Source: Sphingobacterium hungaricum
GTDB lineage: Bacteria > Bacteroidota > Bacteroidia > Sphingobacteriales > Sphingobacteriaceae
Direction of reading: 5' to 3'
DNA: 64,000 nucleotides
NCBI RefSeq assembly: GCF_015210005.1
Contig: NZ_MU158698.1
Location: 689,099 to 753,098 of the forward strand
How positions within the stretch are numbered: the stretch's first letter is position 1; the number at the start of each line of letters is the position of its first letter. A model generated the notes under the pieces. The model made no database searches, was not told where the DNA came from, and was given only the letters and a program-made list of their open reading frames with translations. Of the stretch, positions 1 through 8,624 are shown piece after piece. The translations under genes and the position numbers were made by a program.

Positions 1-93
1 GGTAAGGAGATTTTTGACGTATCGTCCAAAATAGTGAACGATGTGCACCAAAAATTCGGCATAACACTAGAACGAGAGGTTAATATATTGTAA
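1..93 (+). CDS. murB: MurB C-terminus (UDP-N-acetylenolpyruvoylglucosamine reductase), truncated by window start
   Basis: Thirty codons and a TAA stop are open from the first base. The residues end in FGITLEREVNIL, which matches the usual end of MurB (a helix followed by FGI-LE-EV--I). MurB is the FAD enzyme that reduces UDP-GlcNAc-enolpyruvate to UDP-MurNAc in the cytoplasm, the second step of peptidoglycan precursor synthesis. Only this tail is visible, so the call rests on the C-terminal signature. The convergent small ORF and its possible terminator follow directly. Confidence 0.7.
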   Translation, partial: GKEIFDVSSKIVNDVHQKFGITLEREVNIL

Positions 94-146
94 ATTTTTC
101 ATGAAGAAAAGTTAAATAATTTAATTTTAACACTTTAAATGAGCTT

Positions 147-165
147 TAAAAAGGATATTTTATCC
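147..165 (-). terminator. possible terminator of the small minus-strand ORF
   Basis: Read on the minus strand, a GGATA stem, AAA loop and TATCC arm are followed by a run of five T. The stem is short, so this is weak alone. It lies directly behind the stop codon of the ORF at 172-300. Confidence 0.35.
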
Positions 166-171
166 GTTCCT

Positions 172-300
172 TTAATTATTTAACTGCATTTCCTCATAGG
201 TTTCTCCTTTTTTTTGAAGCGTTCTTACTACATCCAACAAGTTTAGCATGGCATTTGCATAATTACTTGCATAACCGTAGTTCAATAAATTTTTGAACAT
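172..300 (-). CDS. possible small protein, 42 aa, unknown function
   Basis: An ATG-to-TAA frame of 43 codons on the minus strand fills most of the gap between murB and the sigma factor. The product begins MFKNLLNYGYASNYANAM and ends with a charged helix-like tail, KKGETYEEMQLNN. The family is not recognised. Two signals suggest it is expressed: a TACGTTTG match to the Bacteroidota -7 element at 331-338 (minus strand), which would put transcription start about 25 nt before the ATG, and a short hairpin with a T-run just after the stop. No good -33 element is seen. The gene would be divergent from the ECF sigma factor. It could also be a chance ORF in AT-rich sequence. Confidence 0.4.
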   Translation of the reverse strand: MFKNLLNYGYASNYANAMLNLLDVVRTLQKKGETYEEMQLNN

Positions 301-330
301 ACAATAGCAATTAATAAGCTAGTCATAAGA

Positions 331-338
331 CAAACGTA
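331..338 (-). promoter_or_regulatory. -7 element candidate for the small minus ORF
   Basis: TACGTTTG on the minus strand fits TAnnTTTG. The position expected for -33 reads AGTG, which is a poor match. It lies in the divergent spacer shared with the sigma factor gene. Confidence 0.35.
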
Positions 339-378
339 TCATTAGCTAAATGTTAAACACTTAACCAAAGATTGTAGT

Positions 379-897
379 ATGAATAAGTTAGAATTTAATA
401 CCATGGTAATCCAGCATTCAGATTCATTAAAATCTTATGCTAAAAACTTTACAAGAGATCAAGATGATGCAAATGATCTTGTTCAAGACACCTTACTTAA
501 AGCCGTAACTTACTTTAATAATTTCCGCGAGGGAACAAACTTAAAAGGTTGGTTATATACGATAATGAAAAATACATTTATCAATAATTATCGCAGGATT
601 GTAAAGACAAATTCTTTTATCACAAAAGAAGAAGAAATATCACACAGCAATTTGGTTGTTTCAGCAACTAAAAATAAAGGCGAGAACAAATTTGTTATGG
701 AAGACATCAATTACGCGTTGGGCAAGTTAACTGATGATTACTACGTTCCATTCACTATGTATTTTGAAGGTTACAAGTACCACGAAATTTCGGAACATTT
801 AAATATTCCAATCGGTACTGTGAAAACAAGAATTCACGTTGCTCGTAAAGCAATGAAAAAAACATTATCCGCTTACAAATACGAGGTAGAATCGTAG
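379..897 (+). CDS. RNA polymerase sigma factor, ECF (sigma-70) family
   Basis: The 172 aa product has the two ECF domains. Region 2 spans about residues 12-70 (LVQDTLLKA, then GWLYTIMKNTFINNYRR), and region 4 about 110-165 (GYKYHEISEHLNIPIGTVKTR), with the helix-turn-helix that reads the -35 box. It directs core RNA polymerase to a set of promoters. No anti-sigma gene lies beside it: the next gene encodes a cytochrome b5-like protein, and the upstream gene is divergent. It therefore resembles the stand-alone ECF sigma factors common in Bacteroidota. The regulon cannot be told from this window. Confidence 0.9.
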   Translation: MNKLEFNTMVIQHSDSLKSYAKNFTRDQDDANDLVQDTLLKAVTYFNNFREGTNLKGWLYTIMKNTFINNYRRIVKTNSFITKEEEISHSNLVVSATKNKGENKFVMEDINYALGKLTDDYYVPFTMYFEGYKYHEISEHLNIPIGTVKTRIHVARKAMKKTLSAYKYEVES

Positions 898-919
898 TTT
901 TGTAAAAACGATAATTGTC

Positions 920-1165
920 TTGGATCAAAATACAGCACTTCCTGAATACACGAAAAGCAAATTAGCGCTTCGTAATGGACAAGACAAAGAGCAGATCTGG
1001 ATTGCTTACAATGGATTGATTTATGATGTTACTGAGAGCAGGTTGTGGAAGAACGGAAAGCATTATGAACATTGGGCAGGCCAAGATTTGACCGAAGAGT
1101 TAGCGGATGCACCCCACACAGAATCCGTTTTTAAGAAATTTAAGATTATAGGAAAACTGATTTGA
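920..1165 (+). CDS. cytochrome b5-like heme/steroid-binding domain protein, TTG start
   Basis: The 81 aa product is a single small cytochrome b5-like domain. YDVTESRLWKNGKHYEHW, AGQDLTEEL and APHTESVF match the order seen in short bacterial b5-like/MAPR domain proteins, including the two His positions (KHYEHW and APH) expected to bind heme. There is no signal peptide or membrane segment, so it is probably cytoplasmic. The frame has no ATG near the N-terminus. TTG at 920 is the best start, 22 nt after the sigma factor stop, which suggests cotranscription. The next gene converges from the minus strand. Heme binding is inferred from family resemblance only. Confidence 0.75.
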   Translation: MDQNTALPEYTKSKLALRNGQDKEQIWIAYNGLIYDVTESRLWKNGKHYEHWAGQDLTEELADAPHTESVFKKFKIIGKLI

Positions 1166-1174
1166 GATAAGCGA

Positions 1175-2095
1175 TTATTCGCTTATCTCAAATTTTGTTA
1201 AGGCAATAAACTGCTGAATTCTTTCGCGAATCATCTCCTGCGATAAAGTTTGCAACTTTTCAGAACCAAATTCTTCAACACAGAACGAAGCCAATGCAGA
1301 TCCAAAAATAACCGCATTTTTCATGTTTGTAAAATTCACGCTATTTACTTTCGCCAAGTATCCAATAAATCCCCCTGCGAATGCGTCGCCTGCACCTGTA
1401 GGATCAAATACATCTGCTAAAGGAAGAGCTGGAGCCGAGAATATTTGGTTTTCACCGAATAATAAAGCGCCGTGTTCGCCTTTTTTGATGATTAGGTACT
1501 GAGGTCCCATTGTAAGAATTTTCTGAGCAGCTTTGACTAAAGAATATTCTCCAGACAATTGTCTTGCTTCAGCATCGTTGATGGTTAATACGTTCACACG
1601 TTGAAGCACTTCTTTCAAATCCTCCAATGCTACGTCCATCCAAAAATTCATCGTGTCTAAGACAACTAATTTTGGTTTGTTCTGCAATTGACCTAGAGTT
1701 GCAATCTGTACTTGCGGAGTTAAGTTCCCCAATAGCAAATACTCGCAATCTTGATAAGAAGCTGGCAATTTAGGATCAAAATTTTCTAATACATTTAATT
1801 CAGTGATTAATGTATCTCTGCTGTTCATATCATTATGATATTTTCCAGACCAGAAAAATGACTTCCCGCCTTTGATAATCTCGATTCCATCGACATCGAT
1901 TCCTTTGTCCGTTAGGATCTTCAAATTATCGTCTCCAAAGTCTTCTCCGATTATACTAACAACTTTGATATCATCGTACAAGAAAGAAGCTGAAAGGCTA
2001 GCAAAAGTCGCTGCTCCGCCAACAATTTTATCTCTTTTACCGAAAGGTGTCTCGATTGCATCGAATGCTACAGTACCAATTATGACTAAGCTCAT
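1175..2095 (-). CDS. PfkB/ribokinase-family sugar or nucleoside kinase
   Basis: The 306 aa product has the PfkB fold: an N-terminal glycine-rich motif (VGGAATFASLSAS, about residues 26-38) and the C-terminal signature DPTGAGDAFAGG, in which the GAGD aspartate is the catalytic base. It transfers phosphate from ATP to a sugar or nucleoside hydroxyl in the cytoplasm. The substrate is not decided by the sequence; adenosine, ribose and other sugar kinases share these motifs. Its length is normal. It lies immediately downstream of a tRNA-Asn terminator on the same strand and converges with the b5-like gene 9 bp away. Confidence 0.85.
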   Translation of the reverse strand: MSLVIIGTVAFDAIETPFGKRDKIVGGAATFASLSASFLYDDIKVVSIIGEDFGDDNLKILTDKGIDVDGIEIIKGGKSFFWSGKYHNDMNSRDTLITELNVLENFDPKLPASYQDCEYLLLGNLTPQVQIATLGQLQNKPKLVVLDTMNFWMDVALEDLKEVLQRVNVLTINDAEARQLSGEYSLVKAAQKILTMGPQYLIIKKGEHGALLFGENQIFSAPALPLADVFDPTGAGDAFAGGFIGYLAKVNSVNFTNMKNAVIFGSALASFCVEEFGSEKLQTLSQEMIRERIQQFIALTKFEISE

Positions 2096-2116
2096 CTATG
2101 ATTTAAATATAGTTCC

Positions 2117-2142
2117 AAAAAAAAACCGGCTTTTGGCCGGTT
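2117..2142 (-). terminator. rho-independent terminator of tRNA-Asn copy 1
   Basis: On the minus strand a 7-bp AACCGGC/GCCGGTT stem with a 5-nt loop is followed by a long T-run. It lies 9 nt after the tRNA 3' end. Confidence 0.8.
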
Positions 2143-2150
2143 AAATGAAG

Positions 2151-2224
2151 CTCCTGAAGCTGGGCTCGAACCAGCGACCCTCTGATTAACAGTCAGATGC
2201 TCTAACCAGCTGAGCTATTCAGGA
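2151..2224 (-). tRNA. tRNA-Asn (anticodon GTT), copy 1
   Basis: The minus strand folds as a 74-nt cloverleaf: 7-bp acceptor stem TCCTGAA/TTCAGGA with discriminator G, anticodon arm CTGAC-TGTTAAT-CAGAG reading GTT, and T-arm GCTGG-TTCGAGC-CCAGC. CCA is not encoded. It has its own consensus promoter upstream (2270-2300) and its own terminator. It is identical to the copy at 2386-2459. Confidence 0.97.
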
Positions 2225-2269
2225 TCATTTTTGTCTCCAAAAAGAAAACGAGTTTCTTTTATTGCGGTA

Positions 2270-2300
2270 CAAAAGTACCATTTTTAAACATTAAAACAAA
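2270..2300 (-). promoter_or_regulatory. consensus Bacteroidota promoter for tRNA-Asn copy 1
   Basis: The minus strand reads TTTG (2300-2297), exactly 19 nt, then TACTTTTG (2277-2270), a full match to TTTG-N19-TAnnTTTG of the primary sigma factor in Bacteroidota. The -7 box lies inside a small palindrome, GGTAC-AAAA-GTACC. Confidence 0.8.
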
Positions 2301-2347
2301 CAAGATTTAATTTTATTTCAAATTAAAGTAAAGAACAAAATTCCCGT

Positions 2348-2384
2348 AAAAAAGAAAAGCTTCCTTACGAATAAGAAAGCTTTT
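2348..2384 (-). terminator. rho-independent terminator of tRNA-Asn copy 2
   Basis: On the minus strand AAAAGCTTTC pairs with GGAAGCTTTT (10 bp, one G-U) around a 10-nt loop, followed by CTTTTTT. Confidence 0.75.
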
Positions 2385-2385
2385 G

Positions 2386-2459
2386 CTCCTGAAGCTGGGC
2401 TCGAACCAGCGACCCTCTGATTAACAGTCAGATGCTCTAACCAGCTGAGCTATTCAGGA
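2386..2459 (-). tRNA. tRNA-Asn (anticodon GTT), copy 2
   Basis: This 74-nt cloverleaf is identical in sequence to the copy at 2151-2224, with anticodon GTT, discriminator G and no encoded CCA. The spacer between the copies is 161 nt and contains a terminator for this copy and a promoter for the other, so the two are separate transcription units rather than one operon. Confidence 0.97.
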
Positions 2460-2578
2460 ATTCTGCTGGTAGAAACCGTGTTTCCGATTTCTGTGATGCA
2501 ATTATCGGAAGTTTAAATCATTTGTCCAAATATTTTTTTCAAATTTTTCGCAAACCGTTCATTGCCAATTAAAATAAA

Positions 2579-3958
2579 TTACAACAATACCCCCGTTAAA
2601 ATCAATGTAGCGAATGTGAAGTAAATAATCAATCCGGTCACATCGACAAGCGTCGATACGAATGGCGCTGATGAGCTCGCAGGGTCGGCTCCAAATTTCC
2701 GTAAAACGAATGGAAGCATAGATCCTGTTATCGACCCCCACAATACTACACCAACCAGAGACAAGCTCACTACTGCAGCGATCAAGATCCAATATTCACC
2801 GTAATTATCTGAAAACGCTTGCCAAGTTGCAATGCGGATAAAACCCAAAGCTCCCAAAATCAAACCAAGGATTAATCCTGAAAGAATTTCACGTTTCATG
2901 ACCATCCACCAATCTGCCAATGTCACCTCGCCTAAAGCCATCGCCTGTATAATCAATGTCGAGGCCTGTGAGCCACTATTCCCTCCGCTCGACATAATCA
3001 ATGGCATTAACGAAAAGAGAACGATAGCGCTCGCCAATTGGTATTCAAAATGCTCGATAACGGTTGCGGTCAACAATTGTCCGAAAAACAACACGACTAA
3101 CCACCCTGCGCGCTTCTTGACCAAATGCATGATCGAGACGTCCAAGTATGGCTCATCTAAAGCCTCAGTACCCCCGAAACGTTGCATATCCTCTGTATAT
3201 TCTTCATTCGCCACCCAAAGGATATCATCAATCGTCACAATCCCGAGCATAATGTCTTGTTCATCGACAACCGGCAAAGCCACTCGGTTATTCATCCTAA
3301 AAATCGTGACGGCTTCTTCCTGCGGATCGTTGGCATGAAGAGAAATCAAACGGTTATCAATTAAATCTCCGACAATGGTATCGGGATCGGCTAATAGCAC
3401 ATCTCTGATTCGAATATCGTCAACAAGTTTTCCTTCGGCATCAATAACGTATAGCACATCGATTGTTTCCGATGCATTTCCATAACGGCGGATGTGATCA
3501 AGAATGCGAGTGATGGACCAATGCGCTTTTACGGTTATGTAATCCGGAGTCATCAAACGCCCAACACTGTCTTCTGGATAACCGAGAAGTGATAAGGCTT
3601 CTTTTCTCTCTTCAGGAGAAAGCATGATGATCAAACGTTTTACAACATCACCTTTGAGCTCACTAAGAAATGAGGTACGGTCATCGGGAGGAAGTTCGTT
3701 AATGATTTCCCGAATTTTGTTCGAGGGTAATTTTTTAAATATACGTTCCTGCGTTGGGAAGTCTAGAATCCTAAAAACATTAACCGCTCGCTTGAGACTT
3801 AATGTCTGAATGAACAATGCACCGTATTCAGGAAGTTCATCGATTAACTCCTCAACATCGGAAATATTTAACTCGTTAAGAAATTGTTCTAAGTCCGCAA
3901 GATTTCCACTCTCAGCCAATTTCTCTACTAACGCAACTTGCTCTTCCAAATCTTCCAT
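2579..3958 (-). CDS. mgtE: magnesium transporter MgtE
   Basis: The 459 aa product has the full MgtE layout: an N-terminal helical superhelix domain (about 1-130, with LPPDDRTSFL), paired CBS domains (about 135-260) and a C-terminal five-helix channel domain (about 285-459) containing the GGNSGSQ signature. It is a Mg2+ channel of the inner membrane whose cytosolic N and CBS domains close the pore when Mg2+ is high. It stands alone, with no partner gene and a 650-bp AT-rich region upstream. A second, unrelated Mg2+ transporter gene (corA family) lies at 60172. Confidence 0.95.
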   Translation of the reverse strand: MEDLEEQVALVEKLAESGNLADLEQFLNELNISDVEELIDELPEYGALFIQTLSLKRAVNVFRILDFPTQERIFKKLPSNKIREIINELPPDDRTSFLSELKGDVVKRLIIMLSPEERKEALSLLGYPEDSVGRLMTPDYITVKAHWSITRILDHIRRYGNASETIDVLYVIDAEGKLVDDIRIRDVLLADPDTIVGDLIDNRLISLHANDPQEEAVTIFRMNNRVALPVVDEQDIMLGIVTIDDILWVANEEYTEDMQRFGGTEALDEPYLDVSIMHLVKKRAGWLVVLFFGQLLTATVIEHFEYQLASAIVLFSLMPLIMSSGGNSGSQASTLIIQAMALGEVTLADWWMVMKREILSGLILGLILGALGFIRIATWQAFSDNYGEYWILIAAVVSLSLVGVVLWGSITGSMLPFVLRKFGADPASSSAPFVSTLVDVTGLIIYFTFATLILTGVLL

Positions 3959-4610
3959 AAAAACGTTATTTAAAAATAAATCCTACATTGACAATTTTCT
4001 GTTGTGGTGCAAAAATCGCTTTTTTTTACTTAAAAATATAATTAATTTTTTGAGCAAAAAAGCATAGGCTTTTTAACAAAAAACTAAACTTCCTATTGTA
4101 CTGACTATATCAGTTTATGCCATTTTGACTTGCAGTAAAAACATTTAATTTTCAGAACAAATTATTCGATGACTGATTAAATTGATGAATAGATCAGCAA
4201 CATAAAAATCGTAAAAATCAGATTTAAAAAATTTATACCACTGAATAGGTAGACTTAATAGTATTTCTTGAAGACTCAATAATCTAACATCAATAAAATC
4301 CTTTTAATAAAATTGAAATTTGAGCATGAACTAAAATTTTAATTATCGTACAGTGTGCACAATCTATTGACAAAAATACTATCTTAGTAAAGAGTTTATT
4401 GACTTAAGCTGAAAAGCAATCAAAAGCATTTTTGTTTAAAAAAAATAACTAAATTTAGAGTAAAATACATTTTTAATATTGTACCATAAAAAATATTAAA
4501 TCAGTTATTTAACATCATAAAATTAAACTTTTTATTAAAATAAATCACCGGTTTTTAACTAATTTTTTTAGCAAAAACACCATACAACACGATTACAAAA
4601 CGATTAATCT
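3959..4610. other. 650-bp AT-rich intergenic region without a supported gene
   Basis: Stops are frequent in all frames and no tRNA, hairpin with T-run or family-like peptide was found. It separates two divergent genes (mgtE and the gluzincin/propeller gene), so it should carry both promoters. TATTTTTG on the minus strand near 4371-4378 fits a -7 box but has no clear -33 partner. Confidence 0.5.
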
Positions 4611-7403
4611 ATGAAAATCAATATATTAACTATAATAATCTTACTTTTTAGTTCACTACAGAGTTTTTCACAGATTTATGACTCCGATCAAGCGCATTCG
4701 AACATACAATGGAAGCAAATAAATAGCCCACATTTCAAACTAATTTTTCCGTCCACGTTTGAAAATTCAGCTACTGCCCTATCCTATCAGCTCGACGCAA
4801 TCATAAAAAAAGCGAGCGAAGAGCTCGACATTCAGCCAAGAAAAATCGCAATCATTTTGCAGTCGAATCATGTCAATCCAAATGGCTATGTGCAGTTGGC
4901 ACCACGTAAATCTGAGTTCTACACGACTCCGCCAAGTACCCCCGACAATATTGAATGGCTTCCTAATCTCGCACTTCACGAGATGCGTCACGTCGCTCAA
5001 TTTGACAAATTGACAGGGAGATTAAAAAGACCTTTTTTAGAGCTATTGGCACTTGGATTATTTGGACTTAACCTTCCTGCATGGTTTTTTGAGGGTGATG
5101 CAGTCTACACAGAAACGGCGTATTCTACCGGTGGACGAGGTCGATTATCCTCTTGGGATATGCCACTTCGCACCAACATGATTTCGAATAAAAACTACAC
5201 TTTTGATAAATATATTTTGGGATCCTATAAAGATATTGTACCCTCATTTTATACCATTGGATACTTCCTAAATACCCAAATCGAGAACACAAAAGGCCCA
5301 ACTGTCAAGGCAGATATTCTGAATAACATGCGCCATCATTTGATAAGACCTTACAATTTTAACAAGGCTTTAAAAAAATATACAGGCTATACGAGCAACT
5401 CTTTATTCCGTTCGACCATCGATTCTTTGCGAACAGTTTGGGTCGATTCTTTGATTCAGGAAACCAATCATTATGTAGAAATTGCAAAAGGCAGATACCC
5501 AATCAACTACTTAATTCCTCAAGAAAATGCTTCGGGAGAATTGTTTGCTTTGATGACTTCACCTGAAAAAACCTCTCAAATTGTAAAGATTGAAAATGGA
5601 AAAGCTCGTAGAATCACCTATACCGGACAGCAGGTGAACCCCTATTTTCAGGTTAAAGAGAATTTTGTTCTTTGGGACGAATACCGAAGAAACGCTCGTT
5701 TTGCAAAACAAACGCATCAAATAATCAATATTTACAATTACAAAACCAAGAAACTACAATCCATTTCGCATGATAAACGGTATTACACACCCATTATGCA
5801 TCCAAATGAGTCGCAAGTTGCGGTCATTAATGTCAGTTTGGACAACTATGTCAGTGTAGATTTCATCGATATTACGTCAGAAACGGTGGTGAATTCAATC
5901 GATTTACCCGAAGGAATGCAAGCTTTACAGCCTAATTTTAATAAGCAAGGGGACAAAATTGTGCTTATCGTGATTGACCAGAGAGGAACAAACCTGATGG
6001 AAATTGACCTTCAGAACAACCAGCAAACCCTCCTCCTTCCTTGGGAAAACCAACAATTGGAACGTCCAGTCTATGCAGACAACAACATTGTTTACAAAGC
6101 TAACTACAACGGAAAAGATCAGTTGTTTTTATTTGACAGACTATCTGAATCCATTTCTCCAATCACTAACGACCAATTTGGCGCTTTTAATCCAACTTTA
6201 ACTTCTGAGAATTCAATTCTCTACAACGCGTATCAATATGATGGTTATTACGTCGCTAAAACAGCATTAAAGCCCTATGAAAATGCAATAATTGCGCTAA
6301 AAAACTTCAATAATCAAATCGATCAGCCAATTGAAAATCCTATTCAGATTGATAGTTCTTTCCGTCCAGAGATTACAAAGTACAATTCACTGAGCGATTT
6401 TTTCAATTTTCACAGCTTGACGGTCAGCAATACAAACTTTGAAAGCTTTGACAATTATCGGCCTGGCCTATATTGGCAAGCCAATGATTTATTGAACACA
6501 TCTCAACTAAAAGTGGGTTATGAATACGATTTGGAACGCCAAAAAAGCATTTATTCAACCGAAATATCGTATCAAAAATATTATCCCAAATTCACATTGA
6601 GGTATGAAAACAGAGGGCAGATTGGCCAGGCAGGTGTAGTCGGAAGGCCTGATACGACCATTAATTTTGATTGGAGAGAACATTATGTCTCTGCAGAAGT
6701 TTCGATACCTTTCACGAAATTCCGCAGAAATTATACCTATAGCTATGGCATAAACACAGGAACTTCGTACACAAAAAGATACAACCTTAGCCTTTCTACG
6801 CTTCGGGATTTTAACATGGATATCCGTTTTCCAATCTATCATCAAGTTTATCTGAATAGAAATTCATTGCGAAGCAAAATGGATTTGGCTCCAAAATGGG
6901 GACAAAACATCAATATCATTTATCGATATCTGCCTTTTGAAGAACAGGTAAATGGTGAAATGTTCTCCGTTTTGACCAATTTTTATTTCCCTGGAATAGT
7001 CAATAATCATAGTTTCCAAGTGCGTTTTGCTTTCCAAGAGTTTTCTGGAGATTATCAATACAGCTATGACATTCCTTTAGTTAGCGGATTTGGACACTTC
7101 GTTTCTCCGAAAGTCACGAACACCATGATGCTGAATTATCGTTTGCCCATTGCTTATCCAGATTGGGCATTAGGTTCTTTTAGCTATTTAAAACGTATTC
7201 AAGGATTGATTTTCACGGATTATCAAAACATTGAGAACAGCAGTTTTCAGCCAAAATCGATGGGAATAGGGCTTTCATTGGATTTTAATTTGTTTAGGTA
7301 CGCCCTTCCGGAATTTAATGTTGGTTCTCGTTTGACTTATATCAATGATGCATCGGCAACGCAAAAAATAGTTCCTACCTTTAGTTTTTCGTATAGCTAT
7401 TAA
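4611..7403 (+). CDS. secreted peptidase MA-like (gluzincin) / TolB-type beta-propeller / C-terminal barrel protein
   Basis: The 930 aa product starts with a Sec signal peptide (residues 1-20, ending SFSQ). A zinc peptidase signature HEMRH is at 123-127, with a likely third ligand in WFFEGDAVYTE (E161), matching the gluzincin pattern HExxH...E. Residues about 300-560 contain WD40/TolB-like propeller repeats (for example MHPNESQVAVINV and FNKQGDKIVLIVI). The remaining third is rich in alternating aromatic strands and ends in an aromatic residue (FSFSYSY), typical of an outer-membrane barrel. I infer an outer-membrane-anchored protease or peptidase-like receptor with its catalytic part in the periplasm. 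No specific substrate is known to me. It is followed after 8 bp by a DEAD-box helicase gene. Confidence 0.75.
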   Translation: MKINILTIIILLFSSLQSFSQIYDSDQAHSNIQWKQINSPHFKLIFPSTFENSATALSYQLDAIIKKASEELDIQPRKIAIILQSNHVNPNGYVQLAPRKSEFYTTPPSTPDNIEWLPNLALHEMRHVAQFDKLTGRLKRPFLELLALGLFGLNLPAWFFEGDAVYTETAYSTGGRGRLSSWDMPLRTNMISNKNYTFDKYILGSYKDIVPSFYTIGYFLNTQIENTKGPTVKADILNNMRHHLIRPYNFNKALKKYTGYTSNSLFRSTIDSLRTVWVDSLIQETNHYVEIAKGRYPINYLIPQENASGELFALMTSPEKTSQIVKIENGKARRITYTGQQVNPYFQVKENFVLWDEYRRNARFAKQTHQIINIYNYKTKKLQSISHDKRYYTPIMHPNESQVAVINVSLDNYVSVDFIDITSETVVNSIDLPEGMQALQPNFNKQGDKIVLIVIDQRGTNLMEIDLQNNQQTLLLPWENQQLERPVYADNNIVYKANYNGKDQLFLFDRLSESISPITNDQFGAFNPTLTSENSILYNAYQYDGYYVAKTALKPYENAIIALKNFNNQIDQPIENPIQIDSSFRPEITKYNSLSDFFNFHSLTVSNTNFESFDNYRPGLYWQANDLLNTSQLKVGYEYDLERQKSIYSTEISYQKYYPKFTLRYENRGQIGQAGVVGRPDTTINFDWREHYVSAEVSIPFTKFRRNYTYSYGINTGTSYTKRYNLSLSTLRDFNMDIRFPIYHQVYLNRNSLRSKMDLAPKWGQNINIIYRYLPFEEQVNGEMFSVLTNFYFPGIVNNHSFQVRFAFQEFSGDYQYSYDIPLVSGFGHFVSPKVTNTMMLNYRLPIAYPDWALGSFSYLKRIQGLIFTDYQNIENSSFQPKSMGIGLSLDFNLFRYALPEFNVGSRLTYINDASATQKIVPTFSFSYSY

Positions 7404-7411
7404 TAAAAAGA

Positions 7412-8584
7412 GTGGATTTCGACAAACTTATTCAACATCAAGGGCTTCTGCAAAACATAAAGGAATTGCAGCATAAGAATGCAACTGCTGTACAAAGTCA
7501 AGTGCTATCCGCGACGAAAGAAAAGACCGATTTACTGGCTATTTCACCGACGGGAACAGGAAAAACAGAAGCTTTTGTAATTCCGATTCTTGCTAAATTA
7601 GTAACCGTACCAGCCGAAAATAGAACACAAGTACTGATTATTTCTCCAACCCGCGAACTTACTTTGCAAACGGCAAACCGAATTGAAAGCTTATCGAAGG
7701 GCTTAGAAATAACCTCACTCGCAATTTATGGCGGACAATCATACGAGACAAGCAAAACAGCGCTTGCGCAAAAACAAGACATTATAATCGCTACACCTGG
7801 ACGACTTTTAGATTTAATCGAAAAAGATTGGCTGGATTTGCTGTCTGTGGAGTTATTGGTTATTGATGAAATCGACCAATTGCTTGATTTGGGATTTCTT
7901 CAATCACTCTATCTTTTGATAGGAGAACTTCCAAAAGATTGTTCAAAATGGATGTTTTCAGCTACGATGAATGCAGAGACCAAAAAGCTTGCAGATAAAA
8001 TCTTACGCAAGCCCAAAGAGATTCAAGTGCTATCAAACGACGAAAAAAAATTGCATGAGCGTATTTTTTTCGTGGACAAAGATGACAAGAAAGAATTGCT
8101 TAAGCATTTAATTCTAAGCAAAAATCTAAGTCAGGTTATTGTATTCACGAGGACAACGCATGCTGTCGATCGGATCCAGAAATTCTTAATGCAACATGGA
8201 ATCCCGAGTGCATCGCTTTATGGTGAGAAAAAGCAAAGTGAACGAGAAAAAGCACTTGACGATTTGATTAAGAAAGAAATTCGAGTGTTAATCGCGACAG
8301 ATATTGCCACTCGCGGAATTGATATCCAAAGCCTGGAAGCTATTTTTAATTATGAAGTTCCAGAGACAGCAGAAACCTATATCCATCGAATAGGGAGAAC
8401 TTCAAGAGGCTTAAATGATGGATACGCATTTACATTCTGCGATGCTGACGAAAACGCCAAATTAATTCAATTGCAAGGCGCTCTGAAGAGAACAATCCCG
8501 ATTGAAGATTCCCATCCATTTGTATTGAACTGGCAAAAAAGCTTATCAAAACCGAAAAAATCAAGCAAAAAAAAGAGGAAATAA
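7412..8584 (+). CDS. DEAD-box ATP-dependent RNA helicase, GTG start
   Basis: The 390 aa product has the helicase motifs in order: SPTGTGKTEAF (I), PTRELTLQ (Ia), TPGRLLDLI (Ib), DEID in place of DEAD (II), SATM (III), then ATDIATRGIDI and HRIGRTSR (V, VI). The C-terminus is a short Lys-rich tail (KPKKSSKKKRK) that can bind RNA non-specifically. It probably remodels structured RNA in ribosome assembly or mRNA decay. No ATG is available at the N-terminus; GTG at 7412, 8 bp after the previous stop, is the natural start and implies translation coupled to the upstream gene. The pgk terminator overlaps its 3' end. Confidence 0.88.
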   Translation: MDFDKLIQHQGLLQNIKELQHKNATAVQSQVLSATKEKTDLLAISPTGTGKTEAFVIPILAKLVTVPAENRTQVLIISPTRELTLQTANRIESLSKGLEITSLAIYGGQSYETSKTALAQKQDIIIATPGRLLDLIEKDWLDLLSVELLVIDEIDQLLDLGFLQSLYLLIGELPKDCSKWMFSATMNAETKKLADKILRKPKEIQVLSNDEKKLHERIFFVDKDDKKELLKHLILSKNLSQVIVFTRTTHAVDRIQKFLMQHGIPSASLYGEKKQSEREKALDDLIKKEIRVLIATDIATRGIDIQSLEAIFNYEVPETAETYIHRIGRTSRGLNDGYAFTFCDADENAKLIQLQGALKRTIPIEDSHPFVLNWQKSLSKPKKSSKKKRK

Positions 8585-8604
8585 CTTAGGTCATTTCCTC
8601 TTTT
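8571..8604 (-). terminator. terminator shared by convergent helicase and pgk genes
   Basis: AAAAGAGGAAAT pairs with ATTTCCTCTTTT (12 bp). On the minus strand an eight-T run follows, so it serves pgk best; on the plus strand the arm itself ends in TTTT. It overlaps the last codons and stop of the helicase gene. Confidence 0.75.
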
Positions 8605-8624
8605 AATATACGAGTTTTTATCGT

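Noticed and set aside
3959..4610. Riboswitch (Mg2+ type) upstream of mgtE
   Set aside because: No conserved stems or terminator-like structure were seen between the intergenic region and the mgtE start.
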